Positions 1 to 9,045 of a stretch of DNA of 19,897 nucleotides are shown here, piece by piece (positions within the stretch are counted from its first letter, which is position 1; each line of letters opens with the position of its first letter). Source of the DNA: Bordetella parapertussis (lineage in GTDB: Bacteria; Pseudomonadota; Gammaproteobacteria; Burkholderiales; Burkholderiaceae_C). The position numbers and the translations under genes were made by a program. The notes beneath the pieces are model-generated. The model was not told the DNA's origin. It worked only from the letters and a program-made list of their open reading frames with translations, and searched no databases. The stretch spans positions 1 to 19,897 of the forward strand of contig CAMDAN010000039.1 of the NCBI GenBank assembly GCA_945888535.1. The letters run 5' to 3'.

Positions 1-42
1 TGACATGCCATCTGTGCTAACAGCAGCGTTAGAGGACAAGAT

Positions 43-1596
43 ATGAGTACGCCATCAAGCGCTGTGTGGCTCATGGGCATCGACCTCGGCGCCGGCAGTC
101 TCAAAACCATGGTGGTTCGCAGCGATGGCTTGGTTGGGGGCAGTGCTTCCGCTGACATTGCCACGCATTCCCCGCATCCGCGCTGGAGCGAACAGAATCC
201 AAACGACTGGTGGAGAGCAGTTTGCGACACCGTTCCGCGTGCGTTAGCTGACGCGGGTCTTATGGCCGAGGATATACGTGCGGTGTCATTCAGCGCCGGT
301 GCCCACACGCCAGTCCTTGAAGATGCGCAAGGCCTGGTCTTGAGGCCCGCGATCCTGTGGAGCGATCAGCGCAGTGGCGCGGAAGTTGACGCACTTCAAG
401 CAGCTCATGGCGACAAAATTTTACAGATCGCGATTAACCGGCCCTCTCCGACTTGGACGTTGCCGCAATTTAAGTGGCTTGCTACACATGAGCCGGAAAT
501 AGTGAGAGATGTTCATCGCGTTTATATCGCCAAGGACTGGTTGCGCTCGCGCATGAGCGGGACCTGGGAAACGGACAGGACCGAAGCCGTTGGTACGATG
601 ATGTTTGACGTGCTCAACGATTGCTGGTCAGAAGAGTTGTGCAACATGGTGGGCTGGAACATAGGTACGTTACCCCCGCTGGTAGCGCCAACTGCTGTGG
701 TGGGTAGTGTTACGGTACGAGCTTCTTCTGAATGCGGACTGCGCGCCGGCACCCCTGTTATCTGCGGAACTTCTGACACCTCCGCTGAAACCTTCGGCGC
801 AGGCTCAGTAACACCGGGGGATGGCACTGTGAAGCTCGCTACAGCCGGAACCATCAGCATCGTTGGCAATGCGCCGCATGTGCATCCCACACTGATAAAC
901 TATCCGTTGGCAGTGCAGGGGCTTTGGTACACAATCACTGGTACCAACAGCTGCGCATCGGCACACAGGTGGTTGCGCGACACCTTTTTCATGGCAGAGC
1001 GCGGCAGCGGCAGTGCCGCTTTCGCCGAGATGGACAGGCTGGCCGGAACGGTTCAACCTGGAGCAGACGGTTTGTTGTTCCACCCTTATCTGCAGGGAGA
1101 GCGCGCGCCGTTCTGGGACCCGCTGCTTCGTGCCGATTTCGTAGGCATAACCTTCCGTCATCAGCCCGCGCATTTTGTGCGCGCCCTTTACGAAGGCATC
1201 GCGTTTTCACTACGTGACGTGCAGGAGCAGTTCAGCGCAGAGCAGATGCATATCACCCGGGCGCGCATCATCGGTGGTGGAGCCAAAAGCGCACTGTGGC
1301 GGCAAATCGTGGCGGACATTCTTGGTATCGAAATTCTTCTTCCGAAGACAACGGACGCCTCGTTCGGCGCCGCACTTCTTGCCGGGGTCGGCATCGGCGT
1401 ATTCAGCGATGCACTCAGCGCCGCAGTCAACTGCACTGAAGTATTGGAAACTGCCCTGCCAGATACTCGACGCAAGGCTTATTACGACGAGCTTTTCGCT
1501 CTTTATAAGCAGGCTCAGCGCGGCCTCTCAGACGTCAATCACGCTTTGTCGCGGTTGCCCACGATGCCTATGTCAACGGTACAGGGTGTCTGCTAA
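43..1596 (+). CDS. FGGY-family carbohydrate kinase (xylulokinase-like)
   Basis: Predicted cytoplasmic ATP-dependent kinase that phosphorylates a ketose or polyol, 517 aa, the usual length for FGGY kinases. Seen in the sequence: an N-terminal phosphate-binding segment GIDLGAGSLKT (about residues 12-22); WSDQRSGAE (106-114), like the xylulokinase DQR region; GTSDTSAE (242-249), with D245 the candidate catalytic base; QGERAPFWDP (351-360); and the C-terminal GGGAKSALWRQI (411-422) typical of the family. The ATG is preceded by GAGG at 32-35 with a 7-base spacer, so this start is well supported. The stop shares one base with the ATG of the ABC ATPase gene (TAATG), so translation is probably coupled. 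It heads the visible part of a seven-gene transport and catabolism operon. Family membership is firm. The substrate (xylulose, erythrulose, another ketose or a polyol) is not determinable from motifs. Confidence 0.93.
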   Translation: MSTPSSAVWLMGIDLGAGSLKTMVVRSDGLVGGSASADIATHSPHPRWSEQNPNDWWRAVCDTVPRALADAGLMAEDIRAVSFSAGAHTPVLEDAQGLVLRPAILWSDQRSGAEVDALQAAHGDKILQIAINRPSPTWTLPQFKWLATHEPEIVRDVHRVYIAKDWLRSRMSGTWETDRTEAVGTMMFDVLNDCWSEELCNMVGWNIGTLPPLVAPTAVVGSVTVRASSECGLRAGTPVICGTSDTSAETFGAGSVTPGDGTVKLATAGTISIVGNAPHVHPTLINYPLAVQGLWYTITGTNSCASAHRWLRDTFFMAERGSGSAAFAEMDRLAGTVQPGADGLLFHPYLQGERAPFWDPLLRADFVGITFRHQPAHFVRALYEGIAFSLRDVQEQFSAEQMHITRARIIGGGAKSALWRQIVADILGIEILLPKTTDASFGAALLAGVGIGVFSDALSAAVNCTEVLETALPDTRRKAYYDELFALYKQAQRGLSDVNHALSRLPTMPMSTVQGVC

Positions 1597-2678
1597 TGGC
1601 GCAGATCATTCTCGACAAAGTCAGCAAGGCTTACGGTTCTTTGACCGTGGTGGAGGAATTTTCTCTCACGGTCGCGCATGGTGAGTTCATCGTTCTTGTC
1701 GGTCCCTCGGGTTGTGGGAAGTCTACTACCTTGCGGATGGTGGCAGGCCTGGAAGATACCAGTGAGGGAAATATTTATATCGGCGAGCGTGAAGTGACCA
1801 ACCTGGAGCCTAAAGACCGGAATATCGCAATGGTGTTCCAGAACTACGCCTTGTACCCTCACAAAACGGTATACGAGAACCTCGCCTTCGGACTGCGCAT
1901 GCGAAAAACTCCAGCGTCGGAAATCGCTGGGCAGGTCAAGTGGGCCGCAGAGATACTTGGCATTGAGCATCTTCTGCAAAGAAAACCGCGACAGTTATCA
2001 GGTGGTCAGATGCAGCGTGTGTCCCTGGGGCGTGCACTCGTTCGTAAGCCCGATGCTTTTTTGCTTGACGAACCGCTGTCTAACTTGGATGCCAAGCTCC
2101 GGGTACACATGCGCGAGGAGATCGGACACTTGCACAAGCGCATTGGTACCAGCATGTTGTATGTTACCCATGACCAGGTCGAAGCTATGACACTTGGAGA
2201 CCGCATCGTGGTGATGAGCCAGGGGAGAGTGCAACAGGTCGGCACGCCTTTAGAAGTGTATGACCATCCGGTCAATCGGTTTGTCGCAAGCTTTATCGGT
2301 GCGCCCGAGATGAATTTCATCGAAGGTGAACTGGTCACAAATGGAAGCGATATCTGTTTCCGCAGTGCAGGGATCGAGATGTCACTAAACGTACATGATC
2401 GCCTGCGCCGCTCTTCGGGCAGGGCGGTGCTGGGCATTAGGCCAGAACACGCGTTGCTAAACGATACAGGAGAGATCGCCGCCGCCATCAGCATGGTGGA
2501 ACAGCTTGGCTCGCAAACCCTGCTGGTTTGCAACACCGGGGATGGCGGCAGTTTGCGCGTACTTTCAAGCCGCGAAGCCCGCTTTTCCCGTGGCATGGCG
2601 TGCCGCCTCGCGCTGATGCCTGAAAAAATCCACCTGTTCGATGCGGAAGACGGCGGCAGTTTGCTGTCGCCGCCGTAA
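1596..2678 (+). CDS. sugar ABC transporter ATP-binding protein (MalK/UgpC type)
   Basis: Cytoplasmic ATPase that drives the importer encoded by the next three genes; 360 aa, normal for the CUT1 carbohydrate-uptake class. All nucleotide-binding elements are visible: Walker A GPSGCGKST (36-44), Q-loop Gln82 in VFQNYALYPH, signature LSGGQMQRVSLGRAL (134-148), Walker B AFLLDEP (154-160) followed by the D-loop SNLDAKLR, and switch His192 in VTHDQVEAMTL. The C-terminal ~120 residues (NFIEGEL..., IRPEHALL...) match the TOBE/MalK regulatory fold. It overlaps the kinase stop by one base. In CUT1 systems one such ATPase forms a homodimer that can also be shared between transporters. High confidence in function; substrate unknown. 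Confidence 0.96.
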   Translation: MAQIILDKVSKAYGSLTVVEEFSLTVAHGEFIVLVGPSGCGKSTTLRMVAGLEDTSEGNIYIGEREVTNLEPKDRNIAMVFQNYALYPHKTVYENLAFGLRMRKTPASEIAGQVKWAAEILGIEHLLQRKPRQLSGGQMQRVSLGRALVRKPDAFLLDEPLSNLDAKLRVHMREEIGHLHKRIGTSMLYVTHDQVEAMTLGDRIVVMSQGRVQQVGTPLEVYDHPVNRFVASFIGAPEMNFIEGELVTNGSDICFRSAGIEMSLNVHDRLRRSSGRAVLGIRPEHALLNDTGEIAAAISMVEQLGSQTLLVCNTGDGGSLRVLSSREARFSRGMACRLALMPEKIHLFDAEDGGSLLSPP

Positions 2679-2739
2679 TGAGCCCCTCCCTCAGCCGCGC
2701 GAAAGCGGGCCGAGGTTAAAAAACCAACCGGAGACTGAG

Positions 2740-4080
2740 ATGACAAAACCAGATGAGACTACCGAATTGATTCACGACAAACCGCTCAAAGGAGCTTTCT
2801 CGCGACGAAGCCTCGTGACCACCGCAGCCGCAGGCGCTGCGCTGATGGCTGTAGGCGCTCCTGCCATTCATGCCCAAACCAAAACAATCCGATTTTTGAA
2901 TGCAGAACCCGGTAGGGAATCAGTGCGTGCGCTGCGTGTGGCTGCTGCTGAATACGAGAAGAGAACAGGTGTTAAGGTTGTGGTGGATACTGTTCCGCCC
3001 GATGATGCTTACAGCAAGCTGCAGGCATCTATCTCCAGCGGCACGCCCTACGACATCGGTACCTTGGCGTTTGCAGGGCATATGCTGATCTTGGCGGAGG
3101 CGGGCAAGCTTGCCCCCATGACAAAGCTGGTCGAGAGATCAAAATGGGGCCCGCGGATACTGTTTCCAGTTAAGGGTGAGCACTACTGGTACCCTTATGA
3201 TTACAACTTCTGCTGGATGTATTACCGCAAGGACTTGTATCAGGAAAAGGGTTTGAAAGTGCCCACTACATTCGACCAGATGGCCGAAAATTGCAAGGTG
3301 CTGACGGACGGCGGAAAGTTCGGAGTGGGCCACCCGTTGGGTGCCAATTCGGCAATGCAGTGGATGTCCATCGGCTACATGTGGGCTGAGGGCGTCAAGC
3401 TTCTGGACGACAACTTCAAGCTTCAGGTCGACAACGCCGACATGAAGCCGCGTATGGTTCGCTACTTGGACTTTATGAAGAAGCTTCAACCGTCCATGCC
3501 ACCGGGCATGACGCAAGCGCTGTTCGGCACGGTGCTGGGGCAATATTCCGGCGGCCAGATCGCGCACGCTCCCTACGCGGGCCGCTTGATGGAGGTGCTG
3601 GAAGACCGTGCGCCTGACCTTGCTGCGAAAACAGGCTTCTTCATGTTCCCCGACAGCGCGGGTAAGTCCCAAGCCGTCAACCACGGCTACGACGGTTGGG
3701 TGCTCCTCAACACGCCGATGCGCGAAGAGGCGTACAAGTTTATGGACTGGTTCACCGAAAACCAGTACATCAATTTTTTGCACTCTGCACCCCTGCATTT
3801 CCAGCCGCCACGTTTGGATGTGTACGAAGACGCTCGCTGGCGCGCTCATCCACTTGTCGAAAAACACGCCGAGCTGGTGGAATTCATGAAGGGGTTGCTG
3901 TCAAGCAAGAATGTGGTGATCCGGTCCATCGACACCGAGGGACCTAACGTGGACTTGCGCCCGGGAAAAATGTTTGAAACCTTCGCCATCAGCGAAGCAG
4001 TTCAGAATCGGATGCTTAAGGACATGCCAGCCGCCGAAGCAATCGACATCATGGCAAAAAAATACCGAACAGTTCTTTAA
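2740..4080 (+). CDS. ABC transporter extracellular sugar-binding protein, Tat-exported
   Basis: Periplasmic family-1 solute-binding protein (446 aa) that delivers a carbohydrate to the two permeases downstream. The ATG at 2740 has GGAGA a few bases upstream (CCGGAGACTGAG) and is chosen over an in-frame start at 2641 that would lie inside the preceding gene. The N-terminus has a twin-arginine signal: SRRSLV with Arg22-Arg23, then an Ala-rich hydrophobic stretch and a likely cleavage site after AIHA (about residue 45). Tat export suggests folding before secretion, which is seen in some CUT1 binding proteins of proteobacteria. The mature part has the TIRFLNAEPGRE start and YEKRTGVKV segment typical of the family. 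The 61-base gap after the ATPase gene holds an imperfect GC-rich repeat (gccgcgcgaaagcgggc) that could modulate downstream expression. Function class is secure; ligand unknown. Confidence 0.93.
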   Translation: MTKPDETTELIHDKPLKGAFSRRSLVTTAAAGAALMAVGAPAIHAQTKTIRFLNAEPGRESVRALRVAAAEYEKRTGVKVVVDTVPPDDAYSKLQASISSGTPYDIGTLAFAGHMLILAEAGKLAPMTKLVERSKWGPRILFPVKGEHYWYPYDYNFCWMYYRKDLYQEKGLKVPTTFDQMAENCKVLTDGGKFGVGHPLGANSAMQWMSIGYMWAEGVKLLDDNFKLQVDNADMKPRMVRYLDFMKKLQPSMPPGMTQALFGTVLGQYSGGQIAHAPYAGRLMEVLEDRAPDLAAKTGFFMFPDSAGKSQAVNHGYDGWVLLNTPMREEAYKFMDWFTENQYINFLHSAPLHFQPPRLDVYEDARWRAHPLVEKHAELVEFMKGLLSSKNVVIRSIDTEGPNVDLRPGKMFETFAISEAVQNRMLKDMPAAEAIDIMAKKYRTVL

Positions 4081-4133
4081 ATGTGGCAGTTAGCATGTCG
4101 GCTACATGTCGGCATGCACTTCCTGAATTTACT

Positions 4134-5021
4134 ATGAAAAATATCAGAACGGCCAGCGACCGCGCGTTGCTGCTTGCCTTCATCCTGGGGGTCGGGGCCA
4201 CGCTGTTACTCATCTTGGTACCTGTATTGGACGCGATTCGACTTAGCCTTCACCATGCCGAGTCGTTCATCTCGCCACAAACGTGGGTCGGTCTGGCAAA
4301 CTACCAGCGTATCCTGTCGGACCCTATTTTCTGGCAAGCATTAAGGGTGGGAGTATTTTTCGCAACGATGGCTATCGCGGGTCAAGTGCTTCTCGGCATA
4401 GTGTTTGCTCTGCTACTCGACCAATCTTTTCCCGGCCGGCCATTCGTGCGCGGCATCACCGTCTTGCCCTATCTGCTGCCAACGGTAGTAGTGACAGTTA
4501 TCTTTCAATGGTTGCTAGACGGGAGTCTTGGCCTTTTTACCGTTTGGGCCGAGCAGGCCGGTTTTGGAAGGCCAGCGTGGTTTGAGAACCCATATTCGGC
4601 CATGTTCATACTAATCGTGGTGAGCGTCTGGACATGGACACCGTTTGTAACCGTTTGTTTTCTGGCTGCTCTGCAAACCGTGCCAAAGTCGCTGTATGAA
4701 GCCGCGAGGGTCGACGGGGCGGGCGCCTGGATGCGCTTTTGGCATATCACTATTCCGATGCTCGCGCCAATGCTCACTGTCACTGTGTTGCTGCGCAGCA
4801 TATGGATGTTCAATAAATTCGATGTCGTGTGGTTGCTTACCAAGGGTGGACCATTGTCAGCCACTGAACACCTGCCCGTTCTGGCCTACCGGCGCGCCTT
4901 CAGCCAGTTCGACGTCGGCGGGGGCGCCACCGTCGCTACCTTGTCTTTTTTGATACTAACGGTATTGATCTTCGTCTATTTCCATTACTTTCCACTTGAA
5001 GAAAAAGGGGCTACAACATGA
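4134..5021 (+). CDS. sugar ABC transporter permease 1 (MalF/UgpA type)
   Basis: Inner-membrane permease subunit of the importer; 295 aa from this start, with about six hydrophobic segments. The cytoplasmic EAA loop that docks the ATPase is clear (YEAARVDGAGAWMRFWHITIP, near residues 188-208). The start is uncertain: an in-frame GTG at 4083 and an ATG at 4095 are also possible, and none has a good Shine-Dalgarno sequence. The ATG at 4134 is chosen because it gives the short basic N-terminus (MKNIRTASDR) immediately before the first membrane segment that is usual in this family. The gene overlaps the next permease by four bases (ATGA at 5018-5021), implying translational coupling. Function class is secure. 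Confidence 0.92.
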   Translation: MKNIRTASDRALLLAFILGVGATLLLILVPVLDAIRLSLHHAESFISPQTWVGLANYQRILSDPIFWQALRVGVFFATMAIAGQVLLGIVFALLLDQSFPGRPFVRGITVLPYLLPTVVVTVIFQWLLDGSLGLFTVWAEQAGFGRPAWFENPYSAMFILIVVSVWTWTPFVTVCFLAALQTVPKSLYEAARVDGAGAWMRFWHITIPMLAPMLTVTVLLRSIWMFNKFDVVWLLTKGGPLSATEHLPVLAYRRAFSQFDVGGGATVATLSFLILTVLIFVYFHYFPLEEKGATT

Positions 5022-5857
5022 GTATGCGCCGGTCACCGACCGCTCGTGTCGCCCTTTCAGGCGGCGTGGCGCTGATGTGTTTGTGGTCGTTTTTCCCGAT
5101 TTACTGGATGATCGTATCTAGCCTTCGGCCCGAACGCGACCTGTTTTCAACTCCCACCTTGTTACCGGCCAGCATCGACACCGGATTCAAGGCTTACCGC
5201 ACGCTGCTGGAGCTGACTGACTATCCTCTGCAATTCTTCAACAGCCTGATGGTGGCCGGCGCAGTGGTGGTCATTACCCTGCTGGTTTCAGTCGTCATTG
5301 CATACGTTGTGACGCGTTACCGAATTCCGGGAAAAACCATCATCGTAGGCAGCATGCTTTATGCCTATATGTTTCCCCCCTTACTGCTTGCCATTCCGCT
5401 GTTATCTATCTTTGCGAGCATTGGACTTGCCGATAGCCTCTGGTCCGTAGTGGCGGCGCATTGCACCCTGACCATCCCGCTGGGCGTTTGGTTGTTATGG
5501 GGTTTCTTCAAGGTGATGCCACTAGACCTTGAAGAGGCGGCGATGGTCGATGGCTGTACCCGAGCGGGAGCCTTCTTTAGAGTGGTACTTCCCCTGTCAT
5601 TACCAGGCATTGTGACGGTGGCGATTTTTGCGTTTCTGCTTTCGTGGACCGACTACATCTTTGCGTTTGTGCTTGTCAGCAGCGACAGCCAGAAAACGTT
5701 GCCGGTCGGCCTGGCTTCCATTCTTGGCACATTCGACGCTCGATGGGGAGAGCTAATGGCAGGGGCCACCCTGATTGCGCTGCCGCTTTTGGTGCTTTTC
5801 ACGTTTCTAAGCCGTTACTTTATACAGGGGCTGGCGGCCGGCGCCATGAAAGGATAA
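5018..5857 (+). CDS. sugar ABC transporter permease 2 (MalG/UgpE type)
   Basis: Second inner-membrane permease of the CUT1 importer, 279 aa, typical of MalG-like subunits. It starts with a short basic segment (MSMRRSPTAR) followed by a hydrophobic helix and FFPIYWMIVSSLRP, a common opening in this family. The EAA motif lies at about 172-195 (LEEAAMVDGCTRAGAFFRV...). The gene shares ATGA with permease 1 and ends four bases before the dehydrogenase gene. It is predicted to form a heterodimeric pore with the preceding gene product. Confidence 0.95.
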   Translation: MSMRRSPTARVALSGGVALMCLWSFFPIYWMIVSSLRPERDLFSTPTLLPASIDTGFKAYRTLLELTDYPLQFFNSLMVAGAVVVITLLVSVVIAYVVTRYRIPGKTIIVGSMLYAYMFPPLLLAIPLLSIFASIGLADSLWSVVAAHCTLTIPLGVWLLWGFFKVMPLDLEEAAMVDGCTRAGAFFRVVLPLSLPGIVTVAIFAFLLSWTDYIFAFVLVSSDSQKTLPVGLASILGTFDARWGELMAGATLIALPLLVLFTFLSRYFIQGLAAGAMKG

Positions 5858-5861
5858 AAGT

Positions 5862-6629
5862 ATGGACTTCCAACTAAAAGATAAGGTGGCGCTGGTCACA
5901 GGCGCAGCCCGCGGTATTGGCTACGCGGAATGCCGCAGCCTTGCCGCGGAAGGCGTTCACATCGCCATCGTGGATTTGGACGCCACAGCTGCGGAGGCCG
6001 CCGCCGATTCGCTACTTGCAATCGGCGTGCAAGCGCAGGCTTATGTTGGCGATGCGGCCAATGAGGCCGAAGTGGAGCGGATCATGGGGTTAGTACAACA
6101 TCGTTTTGGCCGCTTGGACATTTTGGTGAATAACGCGGGTATTGGCGTCAAGCCGTCTTGTGTAACAGAGCATATGCCAGTTGATGCCTGGGACCAAATG
6201 ATTCACGTGCACATGCGCAGCACGTTCCTGTGGTCCCGGGCCGCAATTCCGCTAATGGCTAAAGGTGGTTTTGGCCGCATTGTCAACACCTCATCGATGA
6301 ACTTTACCGGTGGCGGACGGCCCGGTGTCTCGCACTATTCGGCGGCCAAAGCCGGCATTGCAGGATTCACCCGAACGTTAGCCAAAGAGGTTGGCCCAAG
6401 CGGCATCACCGCCAATGCGATTGCACCCGGTTACGTAGAAACCGATCTGATTTCGACTTTCACCCCAGAGATGAGGCAGGTGCTGTGCCAGCAGAACCCA
6501 GTGGGTCGCACTTGCCAGCCGGAGGAGGTCGCTGCACTCGTCAGCTTTCTTTGTTCAGCCCAAGCTGCGTTCATCAATGGTGAGCTCGTTTGCATTGACG
6601 GTGGTCGTCGCGATTTTTTTTGGAACTAA
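5862..6629 (+). CDS. short-chain dehydrogenase/reductase (FabG-like, NAD-preferring)
   Basis: Classical SDR oxidoreductase, 255 aa, cytoplasmic. Visible motifs: cofactor-binding TGAARGIG (13-20); an acidic residue, Asp38, at the end of strand 2 (AIVDLD), which in SDRs favours NAD(H) over NADP(H); NNAG (90-93); the catalytic Ser around 144-145 (NTSSMN), Tyr159 and Lys163 in YSAAK; and the PGYVETD loop (189-195). The AAAGGA at 5849-5854, placed 7 bases before the ATG, is a good ribosome site that overlaps the end of the permease gene. Its place behind the transporter and with a sugar kinase suggests it oxidises the imported polyol or sugar to a keto form before phosphorylation. That role is inferred; the substrate is unknown. 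Confidence 0.93.
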   Translation: MDFQLKDKVALVTGAARGIGYAECRSLAAEGVHIAIVDLDATAAEAAADSLLAIGVQAQAYVGDAANEAEVERIMGLVQHRFGRLDILVNNAGIGVKPSCVTEHMPVDAWDQMIHVHMRSTFLWSRAAIPLMAKGGFGRIVNTSSMNFTGGGRPGVSHYSAAKAGIAGFTRTLAKEVGPSGITANAIAPGYVETDLISTFTPEMRQVLCQQNPVGRTCQPEEVAALVSFLCSAQAAFINGELVCIDGGRRDFFWN

Positions 6630-6634
6630 TTTTC

Positions 6635-7738
6635 ATGATCCGTACCATTGGTTTTCCCGGCCGTTATATCCAGGGTCCTGGCGCCATAGACAACCTCGGC
6701 CCGCTGCTCACCGAATTGGGCTGCAAGACCCCCGTTATTGTGAGCGATAGCATCGTGATGGCCGCAGTGGGCGACAGCCTGCGCGGGACCTTGAATCGCG
6801 GTGGCCTCACTGCAACTTTTCTTCATTTTCCAGGTGAGTGCTCCGCGAACGTGATTACCAACTTGACGGCGCAGGCTCAGGGCCTTGGCATCGATGCTGT
6901 GATCGCTCTTGGTGGCGGCAAAACCATCGATACTGCCAAAGGTATCGCAAAAGCCCTAGGCACTACATTAGTTGTGGTGCCGACAATCGCGTCAAACGAT
7001 TCGCCCACCAGTAGGTTGATCGTGCTTTATGACGAAGCACACCGCGTAGCTGGGGTAGAGATGCTAGCCCGCAACCCGGATGCGGTATTGGTGGACACTT
7101 CCATAGTGGCCCGTGCACCAGCCCGTTTTTTTGCTGCTGGCTTGGGCGATGCCTTGAGTAAGAAGTTTGAATCCGAACAATGCTATTTGAATGAAGGCCG
7201 CAATTTCTTCGGCACACCGTCCTTGCCGACTGCCCGTTTGCTGGCTACTCAATGTTACGACACCATTATCGAGTTCGGCGCTGAGGCGCTCGCGCAGGTG
7301 ACAAGCCTAAGGGCTCCGAACGAAGCTGTCGAAAGGGTCGTCGAAGCCAGCGTTCTTTTGTCTGGCTTGGGGTTTGAGAGCGGCGGTCTATCGCTGGCGC
7401 ATGCGTTGACACGCGGTTTTACGGCGCACTCGGCGATTAGCCGCATGCTTCACGGCGAGCTGGTGGCTTTTGGCGCCATCGTGCAGCTGGTGGCGCAAGA
7501 CCGGCCTGCAAGCGAAATCATTCAGCATGCGCAGTTTGTCGCTGCGCTGGGTTTACCGATCTGCTGGGCTGACCTCGGCGCTACGGCCATCAGCTTTACA
7601 GAAATTGATGAAATTTCGCGCCTCACATGTGCTGCACCATACATCGGCAACCTGATGCCCAAAGCGGACAGCAAGCGTGTGGCCTGGGCGTTGGCGGAGG
7701 CCAATACGATTGGAGAAGCTATCCATGCGTCCTTGTGA
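6635..7738 (+). CDS. glycerol dehydrogenase-like iron/zinc-containing alcohol dehydrogenase
   Basis: Member of the GldA branch of metal-dependent group III alcohol dehydrogenases, 367 aa. Sequence signs are the NAD-binding GGGKTIDTAKG (93-103), the PTIASNDSPTS loop (116-126), and metal ligands Asp172 (GLGDAL), His256 (SLAHAL) and His273 (MLHGEL). These correspond in order and spacing to the Asp/His/His triad of bacterial glycerol dehydrogenases. The ATG at 6635 is preferred over an in-frame TTG at 6620 that overlaps the SDR gene; neither has a strong ribosome site. It is the last gene of the operon. It could oxidise a vicinal diol such as glycerol or a tetritol, or reduce a ketose. The exact substrate is inference only. 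Confidence 0.9.
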   Translation: MIRTIGFPGRYIQGPGAIDNLGPLLTELGCKTPVIVSDSIVMAAVGDSLRGTLNRGGLTATFLHFPGECSANVITNLTAQAQGLGIDAVIALGGGKTIDTAKGIAKALGTTLVVVPTIASNDSPTSRLIVLYDEAHRVAGVEMLARNPDAVLVDTSIVARAPARFFAAGLGDALSKKFESEQCYLNEGRNFFGTPSLPTARLLATQCYDTIIEFGAEALAQVTSLRAPNEAVERVVEASVLLSGLGFESGGLSLAHALTRGFTAHSAISRMLHGELVAFGAIVQLVAQDRPASEIIQHAQFVAALGLPICWADLGATAISFTEIDEISRLTCAAPYIGNLMPKADSKRVAWALAEANTIGEAIHASL

Positions 7739-8050
7739 CTTCTACCGTCGCTCCTATTGGGCTGCATGCTGCTAAGCCGCTTGTCCGACGACAGCTGGTG
7801 TGATGAAAATAGTTCTCTGGACGCTTGTGTTAATTTAATTGGGCGACAGTGTCAAGAATCTGGACGGTTAGTGATTGTTTGTAGCAGGGTAGGGTAGGTT
7901 TGGCTATGCCTTACTTGCAGCGTAGCTCAGCAATGCAGTCCTCACCCCGCAAGCCACTGAGAACAGCTGATAGTTATCTGCCCAAGCGGGTAGCACCTTC
8001 GCGTTTCGTTTACAAAGGGCCGGAGAGTCAAGGCCAGTAGGTCCGCTTTC
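7739..8050. other. convergent intergenic region, no convincing gene
   Basis: This 312-base gap lies between the end of the plus-strand polyol operon and the end of the minus-strand Bug gene. I see no coding frame with recognisable protein character. Several short repeats are present, for example GGCC flanking a ten-base spacer in ggccggagagtcaaggcc near 8020, but none has the strong stem plus T-run of an intrinsic terminator. Transcription from both sides may end Rho-dependently. The middle part (about 7830-7880) has a different texture and might be a remnant of an inserted element, but I could not identify one. Confidence 0.4.
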
Positions 8051-9028
8051 TTATTCGGCCTTGATGCCTGCGCGCCGAACGATCTGCGTATAGCGGTCAA
8101 GTTCCACCGCAATGATCCTGCTAAATTCCGCTGGCGTTGTGGCGTATAAGTCAAAGCCTATGCTTTGCAGTTGGTCGCGCACTTCGGGCTGACTCAAGAC
8201 AGCGGCGACTGCTTTGTAAAGCTTGTCGATGATTACTGGCGGAGTACCTGCTGGGGCGAGCAGGCCTTGCAGGTTGTCAGCCACCACTTCCGGAAAGCCC
8301 GACTCAGCAAGTGTTGGCACGTTGGGCATGACAGCGCTTCTACGTGCGCTGGTTACAGCTATAGCTCTCAGGGTGCCTGCTTTCACGTGCGACGTGGTCG
8401 GGGGGAGCGCGGAGCAGCCAAAAGTGATCTGATTACCCAGCACCGCATTGACCACCGGCGCTGCGCCTTGGTAGGGAATATGAATGGCTTCTCCATTAGC
8501 TGCCATCTTCAAGCCTTCGCAAGCGATATGGGGCGTGGTGCCAACACCAGGCGTACCAAAGGTGGTGGGCGACCGCTTTTGCTTGAGGTGAGCTGCCAAA
8601 TCTGCTACGTTTTGGATTGGCGAAGAAGGGTGCACATAAATAATATTAGGCGAAACCGCCGCATAGGTGATGGGCGCAAAATCCTTAATTGGATCAAAAG
8701 GCGCCTGCATGGCGGGGTTTGACACTATGTTCGAGCTAGAGAACAGTAGGGTGTAGCCGTCTGCTGGTGCTGTGGCCACGCTCTTGATTGCGATATTGCC
8801 GCCCGCACCAGTGCGATTTTCGATCAAGATAGGTTGCCCCAAGGAATTTTTGAGGTGATTGGCAATCACCCGTGCGATCACATCGGTGGGACCTCCAGCT
8901 GCAAACGGAACCACAAAGCGAATGGGTTTGTTAGGGTAACCGTCAGCGCTCTGAGCTTGCGCTAGCCCTAATAAGCTTAGCGCGCACAAGGCGGCTATGA
9001 AAGTACTGAACAATCTAAATGTTTTCAT
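8051..9028 (-). CDS. Bug/TctC-family tripartite tricarboxylate transporter solute-binding protein
   Basis: Predicted periplasmic solute-binding protein of the Bug family, 325 aa. It has a Sec signal peptide (MKTFRLFSTFIAALCALSLL..., cleavage likely after AQA near residue 25). The classic Bug opening YPNKPIRFVVPFAAGG follows, then DVIARVIA, IENRTGAGGNIA and PADGYTLLF. GAGGA is present 8 bases before the ATG on the minus strand. It lies 17 bases downstream of a GntR-type regulator and is probably cotranscribed with it. No TctA/TctB membrane genes are nearby, which is usual for the expanded Bug families of Burkholderiales, where the binding protein may share membrane partners or act in sensing. 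The ligand is unknown, but its divergence from the hydroxylase operon suggests a carboxylated or aromatic substrate or product of that pathway. Confidence 0.94.
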   Translation of the reverse strand: MKTFRLFSTFIAALCALSLLGLAQAQSADGYPNKPIRFVVPFAAGGPTDVIARVIANHLKNSLGQPILIENRTGAGGNIAIKSVATAPADGYTLLFSSSNIVSNPAMQAPFDPIKDFAPITYAAVSPNIIYVHPSSPIQNVADLAAHLKQKRSPTTFGTPGVGTTPHIACEGLKMAANGEAIHIPYQGAAPVVNAVLGNQITFGCSALPPTTSHVKAGTLRAIAVTSARRSAVMPNVPTLAESGFPEVVADNLQGLLAPAGTPPVIIDKLYKAVAAVLSQPEVRDQLQSIGFDLYATTPAEFSRIIAVELDRYTQIVRRAGIKAE

Positions 9029-9045
9029 GACGTGTCCTCTGAGGT

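Noticed and set aside
7830..7880. Possible insertion-sequence end (gtgtcaagaatctggac) in the convergent gap
   Set aside because: No inverted partner, target duplication or transposase fragment could be found, so it is mentioned only as a weak impression.
7942..8154. 70-codon minus-strand frame overlapping the end of the Bug gene
   Set aside because: Most of it is the Bug gene read in another frame; the remainder shows no family similarity and no ribosome site.
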